Source of the DNA: Aculops lycopersici | Taxonomy: Eukaryota; Arthropoda; Arachnida; Trombidiformes; Eriophyidae | Assembly: GCA_015350385.1 (NCBI GenBank) | Contig: WNKI01000001.1 | Location: forward strand, 6,094,087 to 6,158,086 | Length of the DNA: 64,000 nucleotides | Direction: 5' to 3' | Made by a program: the position numbers and the translations under genes | Shown here: piece after piece, positions 1 to 8,966 of the stretch | Layout of the letters: each line of letters starts with the position of its first letter | Position numbering within the stretch: position 1 is the first letter of the stretch | The notes under the pieces: model-generated | What the model was told of the DNA's origin: nothing | The model's input: only the letters and a program-made list of their open reading frames with translations | Databases searched by the model: none

Positions 1-384
1 TTAACATTCTTACTGAATCGTTAGTTCCTACTGATATGCTTTGAACCGGGTTGCCGCTCAGTCAGGTCCTTCAGCAAGTCTCAGCGCTAAACCGTGTGTT
101 TTTGATAATCTAGACGGCTATATCTTAGCGAGAAATTCGTTTTATTCTACTTTATCATACATATAAAAATCTATCAGCTGATTATAAATAATTATATCCA
201 TTAATTATCGCTTAAATTTTTCAGAATATATATATATTACAAGAATATCTCACCATTGTAGCGTGTATGTTTTCTCGATGCACTTGTCACCGCGTGACCA
301 AAGCTCGCTTCTCACGAAAACTCCAAATATTTTCCTTCTCTAACAATGCATTCCAAATCCAATTATACCCTCTAATTTCAACAG
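1..384 (+). other. Intron (upstream of the TBC-domain exon)
   Basis: AT-rich sequence with no ORF resembling the preceding TBC1D1/4 segment. It ends in an acceptor (TTTCAACAG, AG at 383-384) after which the conserved TBC sequence begins. The in-frame ATG at 267 only adds residues unlike the family, so I read this stretch as intron. The upstream exons lie outside the window. Confidence 0.6.
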
Positions 385-1247
385 GTCGAACATTTCCAAG
401 TCATCCCTATTACAGCCAGTACCTCAGCATTGGGCAACTATCATTGTTCAACCTATTGAAAGCGTATTCGTTATTGGATCCAGAAGTTGGATATTGTCAG
501 GGTCTAAGTTTTGTTGCAGGCATTCTATTGCTCCATGTCGATAGCGAAGATGAAGCTTTCGAACTCATGAGACACTTGTTGTTTAATTTTGGATTGAGGA
601 AGCAGTATCTACCCTCGATGAATGCTCTCCACTTGCAACTCTATCAAATAACTAGATTGCTAAGGGATTATGAATATGATCTATTCAACCACTTCGACAA
701 ACACGACATATCACCAAGCCTCTATGCAGCTCCATGGTTCCTTACGCTATTCGCCTCACAATTTCCTCTTGGATTTGTGTCTCGCCTACTGGACTTGATA
801 TACTTGATTGGAATAGAGGCAGTGTTTCGAGTTTCACTAAACTTGCTTGCATATCATCGTGCGGCCATTCTCAACTGCACTAGTCTCGAGTCCACCATGG
901 AGTTTATGAAAACTGATCTGGTCAATATAAGCGATAAGAATCTGGTTATGATATTTGACAAGTCGCTTTCGCTCGATTTGCGCAACAAGTTAATTGAATA
1001 CGAAATCGAGTATACTTTCTATTGTGCTGAGGATAGAGCACGAAATATTAGCACCGGGTACTCATCTTCGATGCAAGACAAACAACAATCATCATCAAGT
1101 GATGGCAATACAAGTCAATCCCAAAAAGCGAATGATACAAATGAGTCCTCAACCTCGGTAGTGGCTGATGCCACTGCTACGGTTATAATCCAGCACCTAC
1201 TTGCAAACAATCACTTAAAATCGTTAAAATCAAATTACAGTTATTAG
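385..1247 (+). CDS. TBC1D1/TBC1D4-like Rab GTPase-activating protein, 3' part
   Basis: This is the C-terminal part of a TBC-domain RabGAP of the TBC1D1/TBC1D4 (AS160) type, a family that acts on Rab GTPases in vesicle traffic, classically insulin-responsive glucose-transporter traffic. What is seen: family-typical stretches TFPSHPYYSQ, LLDPEVGYCQGLSFVAGILL (the glutamine-finger block YCQG), GLRKQYLP and SPSLYAAPWFLTLFASQFPL. The catalytic-arginine half of the domain would be on earlier exons beyond the left edge, so the gene is partial here. The exon begins inside a Gly codon after an AG acceptor at 383-384. After the domain the protein ends in a short Ser/Thr/Gln-rich tail in place of the long coiled coil of the vertebrate members. 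Its stop lies only about 105 bases from the stop of the convergent peroxiredoxin gene. Confidence 0.85.
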
Positions 1248-1352
1248 GGTAAAATTAAAGTTACATAAGCTTTATTGTTGCTGTATGCTTTCACACTAGT
1301 CTTGTTCATCAAGATAATCGTATGATTCATTAGATAGATTTTATAAAGACAT

Positions 1353-2072
1353 CTACTTGGAGTACTCAGATGCGAAGTACTCGCTTGCCTTCTTTGGATT
1401 GATGGTCTTGGATTTTGGTTTCCAGTCAGCTGGGCAAACTTCACCATGTTCGTCTGCAAATTGGAAAGCATTTATGAGTCTCAAGGTTTCATCAACACTC
1501 CTTCCAACGGGCAAATCGTTGATTGTAATCTGTCTTATAACACCCTTTGTGTCAATGATATACAAAGCCCTTAACGCAACATCCTCATTCTTTGTTAAGC
1601 AACCGTAATCTGCTGATATCTTCTTCTTCAAGTCCGATAATATTGGCAGCTTTGTCTCTGTGCCTAAACCTCCATTCCTTCTTGGAGTATTTACCCAGGC
1701 TAGATGCGAGAAGTGTGAGTCGACTGATACCGCAACCACTTCGGCATTTAGAGCCTTGAATTCGTCGGCCCTATCATTGAACGCAATGACCTCGGTCGGA
1801 CAGACGAAGGTGAAGTCCAACGGATAGAAGAATAGTACCAAGTACTTGCCTGCGAAGTCCTTAAGGCTGATATCTTTGAATTGACCATTCACAACAGCCG
1901 TACCCTTGAAGTCTGGTGCGGGGCATTGAACTTGAGCATGATGCCAAGCTCTTTGTGTCACGGGTAGGCAGTTTCCCGAAGCCCTATAGAGGAGACTACG
2001 AGCGACCAAGGGATTTGAAACAACTGATCTTGTTAACTTAAATAGTGATGACATGTTTGTGAATAGTGACAA
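1353..2072 (-). CDS. Mitochondrial typical 2-Cys peroxiredoxin (Prx3-like)
   Basis: Thioredoxin-dependent peroxidase that reduces hydrogen peroxide, probably in the mitochondrial matrix. The 239-residue protein has a basic, acid-free N-terminal extension of about 45 residues typical of a mitochondrial presequence. The peroxidatic cysteine is C91 in FTFVCPTE and the resolving cysteine is C213 in EVCPADW. The GGLG motif and a C-terminal YF motif (SEYFASEYSK), which together make eukaryotic 2-Cys peroxiredoxins sensitive to overoxidation, are both present. The gene is intronless, converges on the TBC gene, and is divergent from PDCD5 with a shared upstream region of about 290 bases. A cytosolic Prx1/2 identity is less likely because of the leader. 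Confidence 0.93.
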   Translation of the reverse strand: MSLFTNMSSLFKLTRSVVSNPLVARSLLYRASGNCLPVTQRAWHHAQVQCPAPDFKGTAVVNGQFKDISLKDFAGKYLVLFFYPLDFTFVCPTEVIAFNDRADEFKALNAEVVAVSVDSHFSHLAWVNTPRRNGGLGTETKLPILSDLKKKISADYGCLTKNEDVALRALYIIDTKGVIRQITINDLPVGRSVDETLRLINAFQFADEHGEVCPADWKPKSKTINPKKASEYFASEYSK

Positions 2073-2359
2073 AATATGGGTCTAGATAGAAATATATCGT
2101 ATTGCTGGGGATCTTTGTTTGTTATGAAATTGCAGAGGGAAAGAATGAAGCACTCAATGCATCAGCGAAAGTCGCAAATGCACTTGCCGTCATGTCAGCT
2201 GGTGGAACGCGAAAAACAGCGTGTTCATCCGCTAACCTCGTGAATCAAGAGAGAGATGCACATGCAAGTATCTTTGTGAACCCATATTGTTTCATATTTC
2301 GATCAATATATTAGACTATAGGAAACTAATAGATTGTTTGCTATATCATACGAATTAAA

Positions 2360-2815
2360 ATGGCCGATGATGAATTGGCAAGAATTAGGCAACAGAGGCT
2401 AGCACAACTTCAGGCCTCTCATGGCGGACCAAACGCCGGCAAGGGACCTGGTGGCCCGGCTGGAGGAGACGATCCATCTAGACGACAACAGCAACAACAA
2501 CAGCAACAACAACAACAACAACAACAACAGAAAGAAGAGGAAATGAGAAACAATATATTGAGCAGCGTCCTGACTCAAGAAGCCCGTGGTCGTCTCTCTA
2601 CAATCGCAGCTGCTAAACCAGACAGGGCGCGAATGGTGGAGAATATCATAATTCAGAATACTCGAATGGGTGCCATTAGAGGTAAAGTAGATGAAGATAT
2701 GCTCAAAGATCTCTTAGAGAAGGTAACATCACAGACGAAACGAGAGACTAAAGTTAAGTATGAAAGGCGGCGAGTTTTCGATGATGACGACGATGAAGAT
2801 CTTGATGAGGATTAA
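2360..2815 (+). CDS. PDCD5: PDCD5 (programmed cell death protein 5) with a polyglutamine insert
   Basis: PDCD5/TFAR19 family DNA-binding protein, linked in other animals to apoptosis and to prefoldin/TRiC-type chaperone functions. The 151 residues begin with MADDELARIRQQRLAQLQ and continue through the conserved helical-bundle core (ILTQEAR-like, RARMVENIIIQ, KVDEDMLKDLLEKV), ending in the basic then acidic tail (KYERRR followed by an Asp/Glu run). The protein is about 25 residues longer than the usual 125 because of a Gly/Pro-rich segment and a run of about 15 glutamines encoded by mixed CAA/CAG codons at roughly residues 43-57. The gene is intronless. The start is the first ATG and matches the family N-terminus. 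Confidence 0.95.
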   Translation: MADDELARIRQQRLAQLQASHGGPNAGKGPGGPAGGDDPSRRQQQQQQQQQQQQQQQKEEEMRNNILSSVLTQEARGRLSTIAAAKPDRARMVENIIIQNTRMGAIRGKVDEDMLKDLLEKVTSQTKRETKVKYERRRVFDDDDDEDLDED

Positions 2816-3027
2816 GCTCCAAACCGAATTAAAACTAGAAATTAACTTGCAGCTACTATTCGCAAATTGATTTGGATAAGACATGATGCACTCTATGTTG
2901 AAAGTATAATGATCAAAGTTATCATAAAATGATTATCAATAATTTATCGCTTTATACACTATATGAAAACTTGACTATGGTTAAGGTTCTTGAAACTATC
3001 TGACTCTTACTGGTCAACTACTCTGAC

Positions 3028-3363
3028 TTATCTATCTTTTTTGGAAGTTGTTTTCTTCTTTAACTCAGCCTGGAAATCATTGTTCTCGTCTGTCCAAGCT
3101 CGATATATGTAGCCTGCCACAATCAGCTGGACCATAACGACTGCGCCCATCGCTGCGAAGGTTGTTGAGTTTACGATATATTTTACGATTGAAAAGTAGG
3201 TCGCTAGAGGTAGTGTAACCATGGCAGTACTGAACGCCAGGAGGGTTAGCATCGGTCCGAAACCCATTGGTTGTGTCACCTTAGGGGCCAAACCGGCTGG
3301 TATCATCTTGCCCTTCGCTTTCGCTGTCTTGGATCCGCTCTGTTCGACCGCATCTTTGGCCAT
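3028..3363 (-). CDS. VMA21: VMA21-like V-ATPase assembly factor
   Basis: Small ER membrane protein needed to assemble the membrane sector of the vacuolar proton ATPase. The 111 residues show two hydrophobic segments (about residues 37-59 and 69-90), the second followed by an aromatic-rich stretch ending AWTDEN, and a lysine-rich C-terminus (KKKTTSKKDR) that could act as an ER retrieval signal. Topology, size and the YxxxxWxxxN arrangement after TM2 match VMA21. Intronless. The start ATG is the first of the frame, with a typical hydrophilic N-terminus. Confidence 0.8.
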   Translation of the reverse strand: MAKDAVEQSGSKTAKAKGKMIPAGLAPKVTQPMGFGPMLTLLAFSTAMVTLPLATYFSIVKYIVNSTTFAAMGAVVMVQLIVAGYIYRAWTDENNDFQAELKKKTTSKKDR

Positions 3364-3533
3364 TGTGGCTATTTATGGGTTCAGGTTTTACAATCAATAA
3401 TAAGATCTCATTCAACTCAATATGGATTGTAGCTTAACATCTAAATTTCAAGTAATAGAATCAATGACAGGAATACATGTATGACTGGGGGCTTGTTAAT
3501 ATAACTTTGTGAAACTTAGCAGACTTTCAGCGG

Positions 3534-4199
3534 ATGAAAGTTTGTAAACACAACGGTACACATGTTTTTATTGCGATGCGCCAGATTATTCAATGCAGGA
3601 ATTTTCTACTAATCATAATGGTTCGTAGCTCAGGTATTAGAGACAAGTTTATACCCGATTCTCTCAAGGAATTGAGGAAAGGTAGAGAAAGAGGGACTAA
3701 AAGGCCGCGGGAACGAAATGACAAACCACCAGATGTAAAGAAAAAGGAACACGATTCCGAGGACGACGAGGAGAGCGACAGACCCAAAGCGCTACGAACC
3801 AATGATAATCTACTTTCTATATTGCCTCAACCTAAGAACTCATCAGCATTTGGACCTACAGTAGACCTTAGGAGGCTGTTGAATCCACCTAAACAACTCG
3901 AGACATCCGAAGTCAATGACAATGATGCTGAAACGGGCAGACCCGTGAAAGTGACAGATGATGGAATGATTGAAGTGGACGTCAGTAAAGTTGTCGGGGA
4001 TGCTGATCAGTCGTATGTCAAGGACTTGACTAAAGAGCAATCAAGACCAAATATTGTGGTACCCAAGGGCAAAGAGAAACAGAAGAACCAGATCACGTAC
4101 TTAACTCAACTAAGTAAGGCGACTGAGCTGGAAAGGAAGGAACAAGCAGCCATCGGTAGAATAAACAAGGCAGCGGCTAGATCTAAATATGGATGGTGA
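3534..4199 (+). CDS. PRCC-like protein (short form)
   Basis: Homolog of PRCC, a nuclear spliceosome-associated protein also linked to mitotic checkpoint control. The diagnostic parts are LLSILPQPKN in the middle and the C-terminal block NQITYLTQLSKATELE ending RSKYGW, which parallels the HQITYL...QAKYGF end of vertebrate PRCC. At 193-221 residues it is less than half the vertebrate length; the long Pro/Tyr-rich middle is missing. Two starts are possible: the ATG at 3534, and the ATG at 3618, which opens a charged RKGRERGTKRPRER segment. I favour 3618 because residues before it look like translated leader. The gene lies convergent to ATP synthase gamma, with 77 bases between stops. Confidence 0.8.
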   Translation: MKVCKHNGTHVFIAMRQIIQCRNFLLIIMVRSSGIRDKFIPDSLKELRKGRERGTKRPRERNDKPPDVKKKEHDSEDDEESDRPKALRTNDNLLSILPQPKNSSAFGPTVDLRRLLNPPKQLETSEVNDNDAETGRPVKVTDDGMIEVDVSKVVGDADQSYVKDLTKEQSRPNIVVPKGKEKQKNQITYLTQLSKATELERKEQAAIGRINKAAARSKYGW

Positions 4200-4276
4200 T
4201 ACAAAATACATGGGAGATATCAAGGTCTAATAATTGATTTGGGGTTTTAATTGAACAATAACATCCACTAGCTCGC

Positions 4277-5164
4277 CTACAGGGCAGCGGCACCCGAGAT
4301 AATTTCAATAAGTTCCCTGGTGATGACGGCCTGTCTAGTTCTGTTGAATTGCAATGTAAGCTTGCCGATCATCTCACCTGCGTTCTTGCTGGCATTGTCC
4401 ATAGCAGACATCCTGGCACTTTGCTCACTGCAAGCATTCTCCTTCATAACGTAATAAACCAAGCTGGCCAAAGAGTACTCGTAGTAATTGCGTAGTACAT
4501 CAGCATCGACACTATCGAAATCGTAGATTTTTGGGGAGTTCGACATTTGGTCCAAGCTGAAGACTGGCTGATCTGATGTGAGGTACGATACCACTGACTT
4601 GAATTTGTTGTAGACGACGATTCCCTTCTCGAAATTGTATCCAGACTCCAGAATGTCGCGAGCAACCTCCTGGGCGTCAGCAAATGAGGGTGGCTTCTTG
4701 CCAAAATTGTTGTATGCGAGTAGAACATTGTTAGGGAAAGCACGAGCCAATAGAGCTCGCGACTTGTCACCAACGCAAACGATCTTGATATTGTTTGGAT
4801 CTTGAGCCGCCTGTAAGATGCCACGAATCTTTCTGGCAACCGACGAGTGGACTGCGCCACAAAGACCACGATCCGATGTGATAGCGATGATCAAAGTCGG
4901 CTCTGTTCCCGGTTTCGTCTCCTCCTTGGCGGAGTCCTCTCTAAATTTGAGTGGAAAGGCATCAGAAAACGACCTTGCCTTCTGGAGGTCTCGCTCGGCT
5001 CTTGCGTACTTTGCAGCTGACACCATCTTCATCGATTGGGTGATCTTTTGGATATTCTTGACTGAGTTTAATCTTACACGGATGTCTTTTAGTGTCGCCA
5101 GTCCCCTGGACTCTTGGTGGTTTATTAGCGAGCCAGCCACTCGGCCTAGACTGGTGCGAAACAT
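4277..5164 (-). CDS. ATP5F1C: Mitochondrial ATP synthase F1 subunit gamma
   Basis: Central rotor stalk subunit of mitochondrial F1Fo ATP synthase; it couples proton flow to ATP synthesis. The 295-residue protein has a short mitochondrial leader ending near GLATLKDIRVRL, then the N-terminal coiled-coil helix (SVKNIQKITQSMKMVSAAKY), the central Rossmann-like part with ITSDRGLCGAVHSS, and the C-terminal helix (SARMSAMDNASKNAGEMI, LTLQFNRTRQAVITRELIEI) ending SGAAAL. Length and all signature blocks agree with animal gamma subunits. Intronless. Subunit g of the same complex is at 59.6 kb. Confidence 0.97.
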   Translation of the reverse strand: MFRTSLGRVAGSLINHQESRGLATLKDIRVRLNSVKNIQKITQSMKMVSAAKYARAERDLQKARSFSDAFPLKFREDSAKEETKPGTEPTLIIAITSDRGLCGAVHSSVARKIRGILQAAQDPNNIKIVCVGDKSRALLARAFPNNVLLAYNNFGKKPPSFADAQEVARDILESGYNFEKGIVVYNKFKSVVSYLTSDQPVFSLDQMSNSPKIYDFDSVDADVLRNYYEYSLASLVYYVMKENACSEQSARMSAMDNASKNAGEMIGKLTLQFNRTRQAVITRELIEIISGAAAL

Positions 5165-6115
5165 CCTGATGTTCTAATAATGGGATCTGTCGCTATCCTG
5201 TGATGGTGAGAGAGTTCAATAAAATTATATAATGATTTTATTATAAATATAACAAGGAAATAGAATGATTTTGATACGATATCCACGCAATGCTACTTCG
5301 AGGAATTTTTCGACCTTCGCGTGTGCACATTTTCACTTGCACAAGTTCGCTCTACGTTCTTTAGATGGCGCTTCTTTTGCTTGTGTCCCTGCAAACTGCA
5401 GTTTTCTTTGCGCGACTTCTCTTTGAAGCTCGCGGTTTGGCGGATCTCCTGCTCGTCACTCACACAAAAATAAGGCATTCGTTTAGTGGATAACAAACAG
5501 ACCATTGCGCACTAAATCTTGCAATAGAGGAACCTCTCAACAGAAGTATGGCAAGAAATAATCCACAACACATTGCACAGGGAGCTACACTGTGCCGCAG
5601 AGATTGCTTCACCATTTTCCGTGTTTTTGCTACACGGTATACCCCCTTTAGCATTGACAATTGTGGCATCCTATGGGTTATGATGCCGCCAGCGTATAGC
5701 GCCCCGGCGACCCTAGTCGTTTGGCGCCCCTACGGATATACGCCAGATACATATTGAAGAAAGAGTCTTGCTGAAGTGGATTGCATCGACTCATCCCCAC
5801 AAATCCAGTTCTTCCTTCCCCATAAGCGAGAGCTTGAGATCATGATCATGAAAACTTGAGCTCGTGACTCTTGCCTTCGGTAATTTTGTAACTGGCGCTA
5901 CCACTATTACTAGTACACCATTATCATCGTTATTATCGACTAGTCGAGTCGAGTCGTCGGCGACATTCCGCGATAAATTGATCATTGTTGTTACAATAAC
6001 GGAAAATTATTATAACGGAATCACAATCATAAAGCTTAGCAGCAATCGTAGAGCTAAATAAAAGCAATTTGGTTTATTAACTAGAGCAAAGCTTCATCGA
6101 TTTCAGCAATCAACC
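5165..6115. other. Intergenic region between ATP synthase gamma and GPD2
   Basis: About 950 bases. The left 120 bases are AT-rich and likely the gamma-subunit promoter. The right 350 bases, from about 5760, form the upstream region of the glycerol-3-phosphate dehydrogenase gene and contain no convincing ORF. A pair of minus-strand ORFs in the middle may be a small gene and is listed separately. Confidence 0.5.
5293..5669 (-). CDS. Possible small single-pass membrane protein (uncertain)
   Basis: Two overlapping minus-strand frames could form one small two-exon gene. The first (from the ATG at 5669) begins MPQLSMLKGVYRVAKTRK and has a hydrophobic segment CAMCCGLFLAILLLRG. The second ends in a very Lys/Arg-rich tail (SFKEKSRKE, HKQKKRHLKNVERT) with its stop at 5293. 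A small intron between LLLRG and EIRQ would join them, but its donor (AGAG followed by GTTCCT) is weak. I recognise no family. Either frame could be fortuitous. Confidence 0.22.
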
Positions 6116-7924
6116 ATGAGCTCATTTGGGTACCTCCTATTTACCACCTTTTACAACTCGCCCTTTAGTAGTGCACTCAAGCCTTCCACCTACAAATGGA
6201 CCTATGAACCGCTACCACCAAGACTTAGTCAAATCCAATCCCTTCAAACAAAGCAACTTGATGTCCTCGTTATCGGAGGCGGTGCAACGGGGTGCGGAAT
6301 TGCCCTGGATTCCGTGACTCGTGGCCTGAAGACTGGACTCGTCGAGCTGGATGATTTTGCCAGCGGAGCCTCAAGTAAGTCGACCAAATTAATTCACGGC
6401 GGAGTGAGATACTTGCAAAAGGCTATCTTCAACTTAGATATTGAACAATATAAAATGGTTCGCGAGGCGCTAAGAGAGCGCGCCAATTTGCTCGAAATTG
6501 CACCTCACCTGTCGGCACCATTGCCAATTATGTTGCCCGTTTACAAATGGATTCTAGTTCCCTGGTATTGGGTTGGCTTGAAGGCTTACGATTTGGTTGC
6601 GGGAACCAAGAATTTAAAGTGGAGTTATTTTCTAAGCAAGAAGCGAGCCTTGGAATTGTTTCCCATGTTAAAGAGCGAGAATCTTAAGGGTGCAATTGTT
6701 TATTATGACGGAGCCCATAATGATGCTAGAATGTGTCTATCCATAGCGTTGACTGCAGCTCGTCGTGGAGCCTATGTTGCAAATCACGTTGCAGTAACTA
6801 ACTTGGTTAGAGATACAAAGGATAATAAAATTTGCGGCGCTCAAGTAAAGGATCAACTAACGGGTAAGGAGTGGATTATAAAGGCAAAGTGTGTGGTGAA
6901 TGCCACAGGTCCTCATACGGATTCCATTAGAAAGATGGACGATCCACAAGTGCAAAAGATTTGTCGACCAAGTTCAGGCGTTCACATTGTTTTACCCGGT
7001 TACTATTCACCGAAATCAATGGGTCTCCTCGATCCCGCCACCGACGATGGTAGGGTGATATTCTTTTTACCCTGGCAAAAGTATACGATCGCCGGAACCA
7101 CGGACAAGGAGTGCGAGCCCAACTTTCATCCCGGACCAACGGAAGACGATATCCAGTTTATCTTAAAAGAGGTTAGAAATTACCTAGCGCCTGAGATTGA
7201 TATAAAGAGAAGCGATGTACTAGCCGCTTGGTCAGGTATTAGGCCACTTGTTACAGATCCATCAAAACCAAATACTGAGGGGCTAACGAGAAACCATGTT
7301 GTTCATACGAGCGAAAATGGACTGGTCACTTGTTCGGGTGGCAAGTGGACCACTTATAGGCAGATGGCAGAGGATACTGTTGACGAGATACTCAAAAACC
7401 ACCCCGACCTCAAAGAGAAGGCAAAGCCCTGTTCAACAGTTGGTCTCAAATTGGAGGGTGGCGATAATTGGACACCAACTTTGTACATCCAGTTAGTGCA
7501 GGATTATGGTCTTGAGCCGGAGGTTGCGCAAAATCTCGCCGAGAGCTATGGCGATCGAGCGTTTGTTGTGGCAGATATGGCACAGTCCACTGGTAAAAAG
7601 TGGCCGCGGGTTGGACGACGAATCCACTCCGAGTTGCCCTACATTGAGGCCGAGGTCAGGTTTGCAACGAAGGAGTATGCCCAGACTGCCGTTGATGTAA
7701 TTGCCCGACGACTGAGGATCTCGTTCTTGAATGTGACCGCCGCTGAGGAGGCGCTAGGTACCATTGTTGACATCATGGCTCAGGAGCTTGGTTGGAGCAA
7801 GTCGGAGAAGAAGAGGCAAATGCAGGAGGCTCTTCACTTTATGGAAATGGAAATGGGACTTCACCACGAGATTCAGGACGAGCATCAGCACCATTGCGAT
7901 CATGAGCACCTGAAATCGGACTAA
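6116..7924 (+). CDS. Mitochondrial FAD-dependent glycerol-3-phosphate dehydrogenase, form without EF-hands
   Basis: Oxidises glycerol 3-phosphate to dihydroxyacetone phosphate and passes electrons to ubiquinone at the outer face of the inner mitochondrial membrane (glycerophosphate shuttle). Seen in 602 residues: the FAD-binding Rossmann motif VLVIGGGATGCGIALDSVTR at about residues 50-70, the second FAD motif SGASSKSTKLIHGGVRYLQK, NATGPHTDSIRKMDDP, FFLPWQKYTIAGTTD, WSGIRPLV and SGGKWTTYRQMA, then the C-terminal DAO domain. Vertebrate GPD2 continues for over 100 residues with calcium-binding EF-hands. Here the protein stops after the DAO_C region in a His-rich tail (HEIQDEHQHHCDHEH). The N-terminal leader is short. 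Intronless. The chosen ATG at 6116 is the first in frame. Confidence 0.95.
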   Translation: MSSFGYLLFTTFYNSPFSSALKPSTYKWTYEPLPPRLSQIQSLQTKQLDVLVIGGGATGCGIALDSVTRGLKTGLVELDDFASGASSKSTKLIHGGVRYLQKAIFNLDIEQYKMVREALRERANLLEIAPHLSAPLPIMLPVYKWILVPWYWVGLKAYDLVAGTKNLKWSYFLSKKRALELFPMLKSENLKGAIVYYDGAHNDARMCLSIALTAARRGAYVANHVAVTNLVRDTKDNKICGAQVKDQLTGKEWIIKAKCVVNATGPHTDSIRKMDDPQVQKICRPSSGVHIVLPGYYSPKSMGLLDPATDDGRVIFFLPWQKYTIAGTTDKECEPNFHPGPTEDDIQFILKEVRNYLAPEIDIKRSDVLAAWSGIRPLVTDPSKPNTEGLTRNHVVHTSENGLVTCSGGKWTTYRQMAEDTVDEILKNHPDLKEKAKPCSTVGLKLEGGDNWTPTLYIQLVQDYGLEPEVAQNLAESYGDRAFVVADMAQSTGKKWPRVGRRIHSELPYIEAEVRFATKEYAQTAVDVIARRLRISFLNVTAAEEALGTIVDIMAQELGWSKSEKKRQMQEALHFMEMEMGLHHEIQDEHQHHCDHEHLKSD

Positions 7925-8126
7925 TGGAGTGATTATGTTTGAGCAGAGTTGGTCTGTAAGTCAAGCGAAGGCAAGCATTGCGTCTTTTCACCGCTTGCGA
8001 CTCTCCTAGATTGAAAATCAAGACCCGTTTCCATATACTGGATTGGTGATTATGGTACGCATGTTATTGAGCCGAAATTCACATTATTATGGAACACCAT
8101 AATGGTGTCTATGTTTAATGTTGTTA
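7925..8126. other. Intergenic (convergent 3' ends)
   Basis: Two hundred bases between the GPD2 stop and the Maf-like stop on the other strand. Nothing recognisable beyond likely 3' UTRs. Confidence 0.5.
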
Positions 8127-8966
8127 TCAGTAAATTTGCATACTATCCATCGGGCCAACTGTAATCACACCTGTCGACGTTGACGACGATCCTATCGCCT
8201 GTGACCAGGAAGTTGAACTCCCGCCTGTTGGTTGGTAATGAGTGTCAATGTCAATAGAGTTCATGTCGTCAGTTTGATCGCTATAAGAGCTGTAAACAGA
8301 GTGATCTACGGATAACCTCTGCTGCTCGGCATTGAAAACTGGGTAATCCTTCTGGTTATCGTAAGTGCTCGCTCTCTGGACGACATCCGGATTTTGATGG
8401 TTCAAAGTTGCTCCTATTTGAGGATTATTGTTGTTAGTAACAGATGCTCTATACATAGTTAACTTCATGCTTTCGACCTGTTCCATTAACAACTTGTTGC
8501 GCTGACGCAACTCTTTGTTCTCGCTCGCAAGCCTCGAGTTTATATGCTCCAATTGGTGCCTCGCAGCAATTCGTTTAATGCGACAGTTCTTTGCATAGCC
8601 TCTATTCTTGAGGGTCCGCCGACAACGCTTCAATTTTGCCACCACACTAGCCGAACAGTGCGACAGCCTCCTGTTTAGATCCTTGACACTCATGTTGATC
8701 AGCTGAGAGCCAGAAATTTGAATCTTCTGCATGGTGGATTTAACTATGGGCTCCCTCAATGGATCATCAGCCTTGGGAATATATGTTGCGGCTAAGGTGT
8801 AACCAATCTGCTGAACTTGTTGACTTTCATGGCTACCGGCCGAGGTTGAGGAAAGATCATTCGATCTAGTTGTCATGTTGAATTTAAATTCATCATCCAT
8901 GGCTTTCCAAGTTGAGCTTGTTGAGTTGTAGTTTTGGTCAAACTCATGGGATCGAACACTATGCAT
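8127..8966 (-). CDS. Divergent Maf-family bZIP transcription factor
   Basis: A 279-residue protein with a Maf-type DNA-binding region. In order: an extended homology region (INMSVKDLNRRLSHCSASVV, about residues 86-108), a basic region (KRCRRTLKNRGYAKNCRIKR, about 110-132) and a leucine zipper with Leu every seventh residue four times, then Met (LEHINSR-LASENKE-LRQRNKL-LMEQVES-M). The RRTLKNRGYA block and MSVxxLNRxL are diagnostic of Maf proteins. Odd points: the invariant SCR of the basic region is NCR, the extended homology region is less conserved than usual, and the flanks are Ser/Thr/Asn-rich without a clear activation domain. It is larger than small Mafs and does not clearly match large Mafs. 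Intronless and divergent from the axotactin-like gene. Confidence 0.85.
   Translation of the reverse strand: MHSVRSHEFDQNYNSTSSTWKAMDDEFKFNMTTRSNDLSSTSAGSHESQQVQQIGYTLAATYIPKADDPLREPIVKSTMQKIQISGSQLINMSVKDLNRRLSHCSASVVAKLKRCRRTLKNRGYAKNCRIKRIAARHQLEHINSRLASENKELRQRNKLLMEQVESMKLTMYRASVTNNNNPQIGATLNHQNPDVVQRASTYDNQKDYPVFNAEQQRLSVDHSVYSSYSDQTDDMNSIDIDTHYQPTGGSSTSWSQAIGSSSTSTGVITVGPMDSMQIY

Noticed and set aside
267..384. N-terminal extension of the TBC frame from the ATG at 267
   Set aside because: Unlike any TBC1D1/4 sequence and directly followed by an AG acceptor where similarity begins; read as intron.
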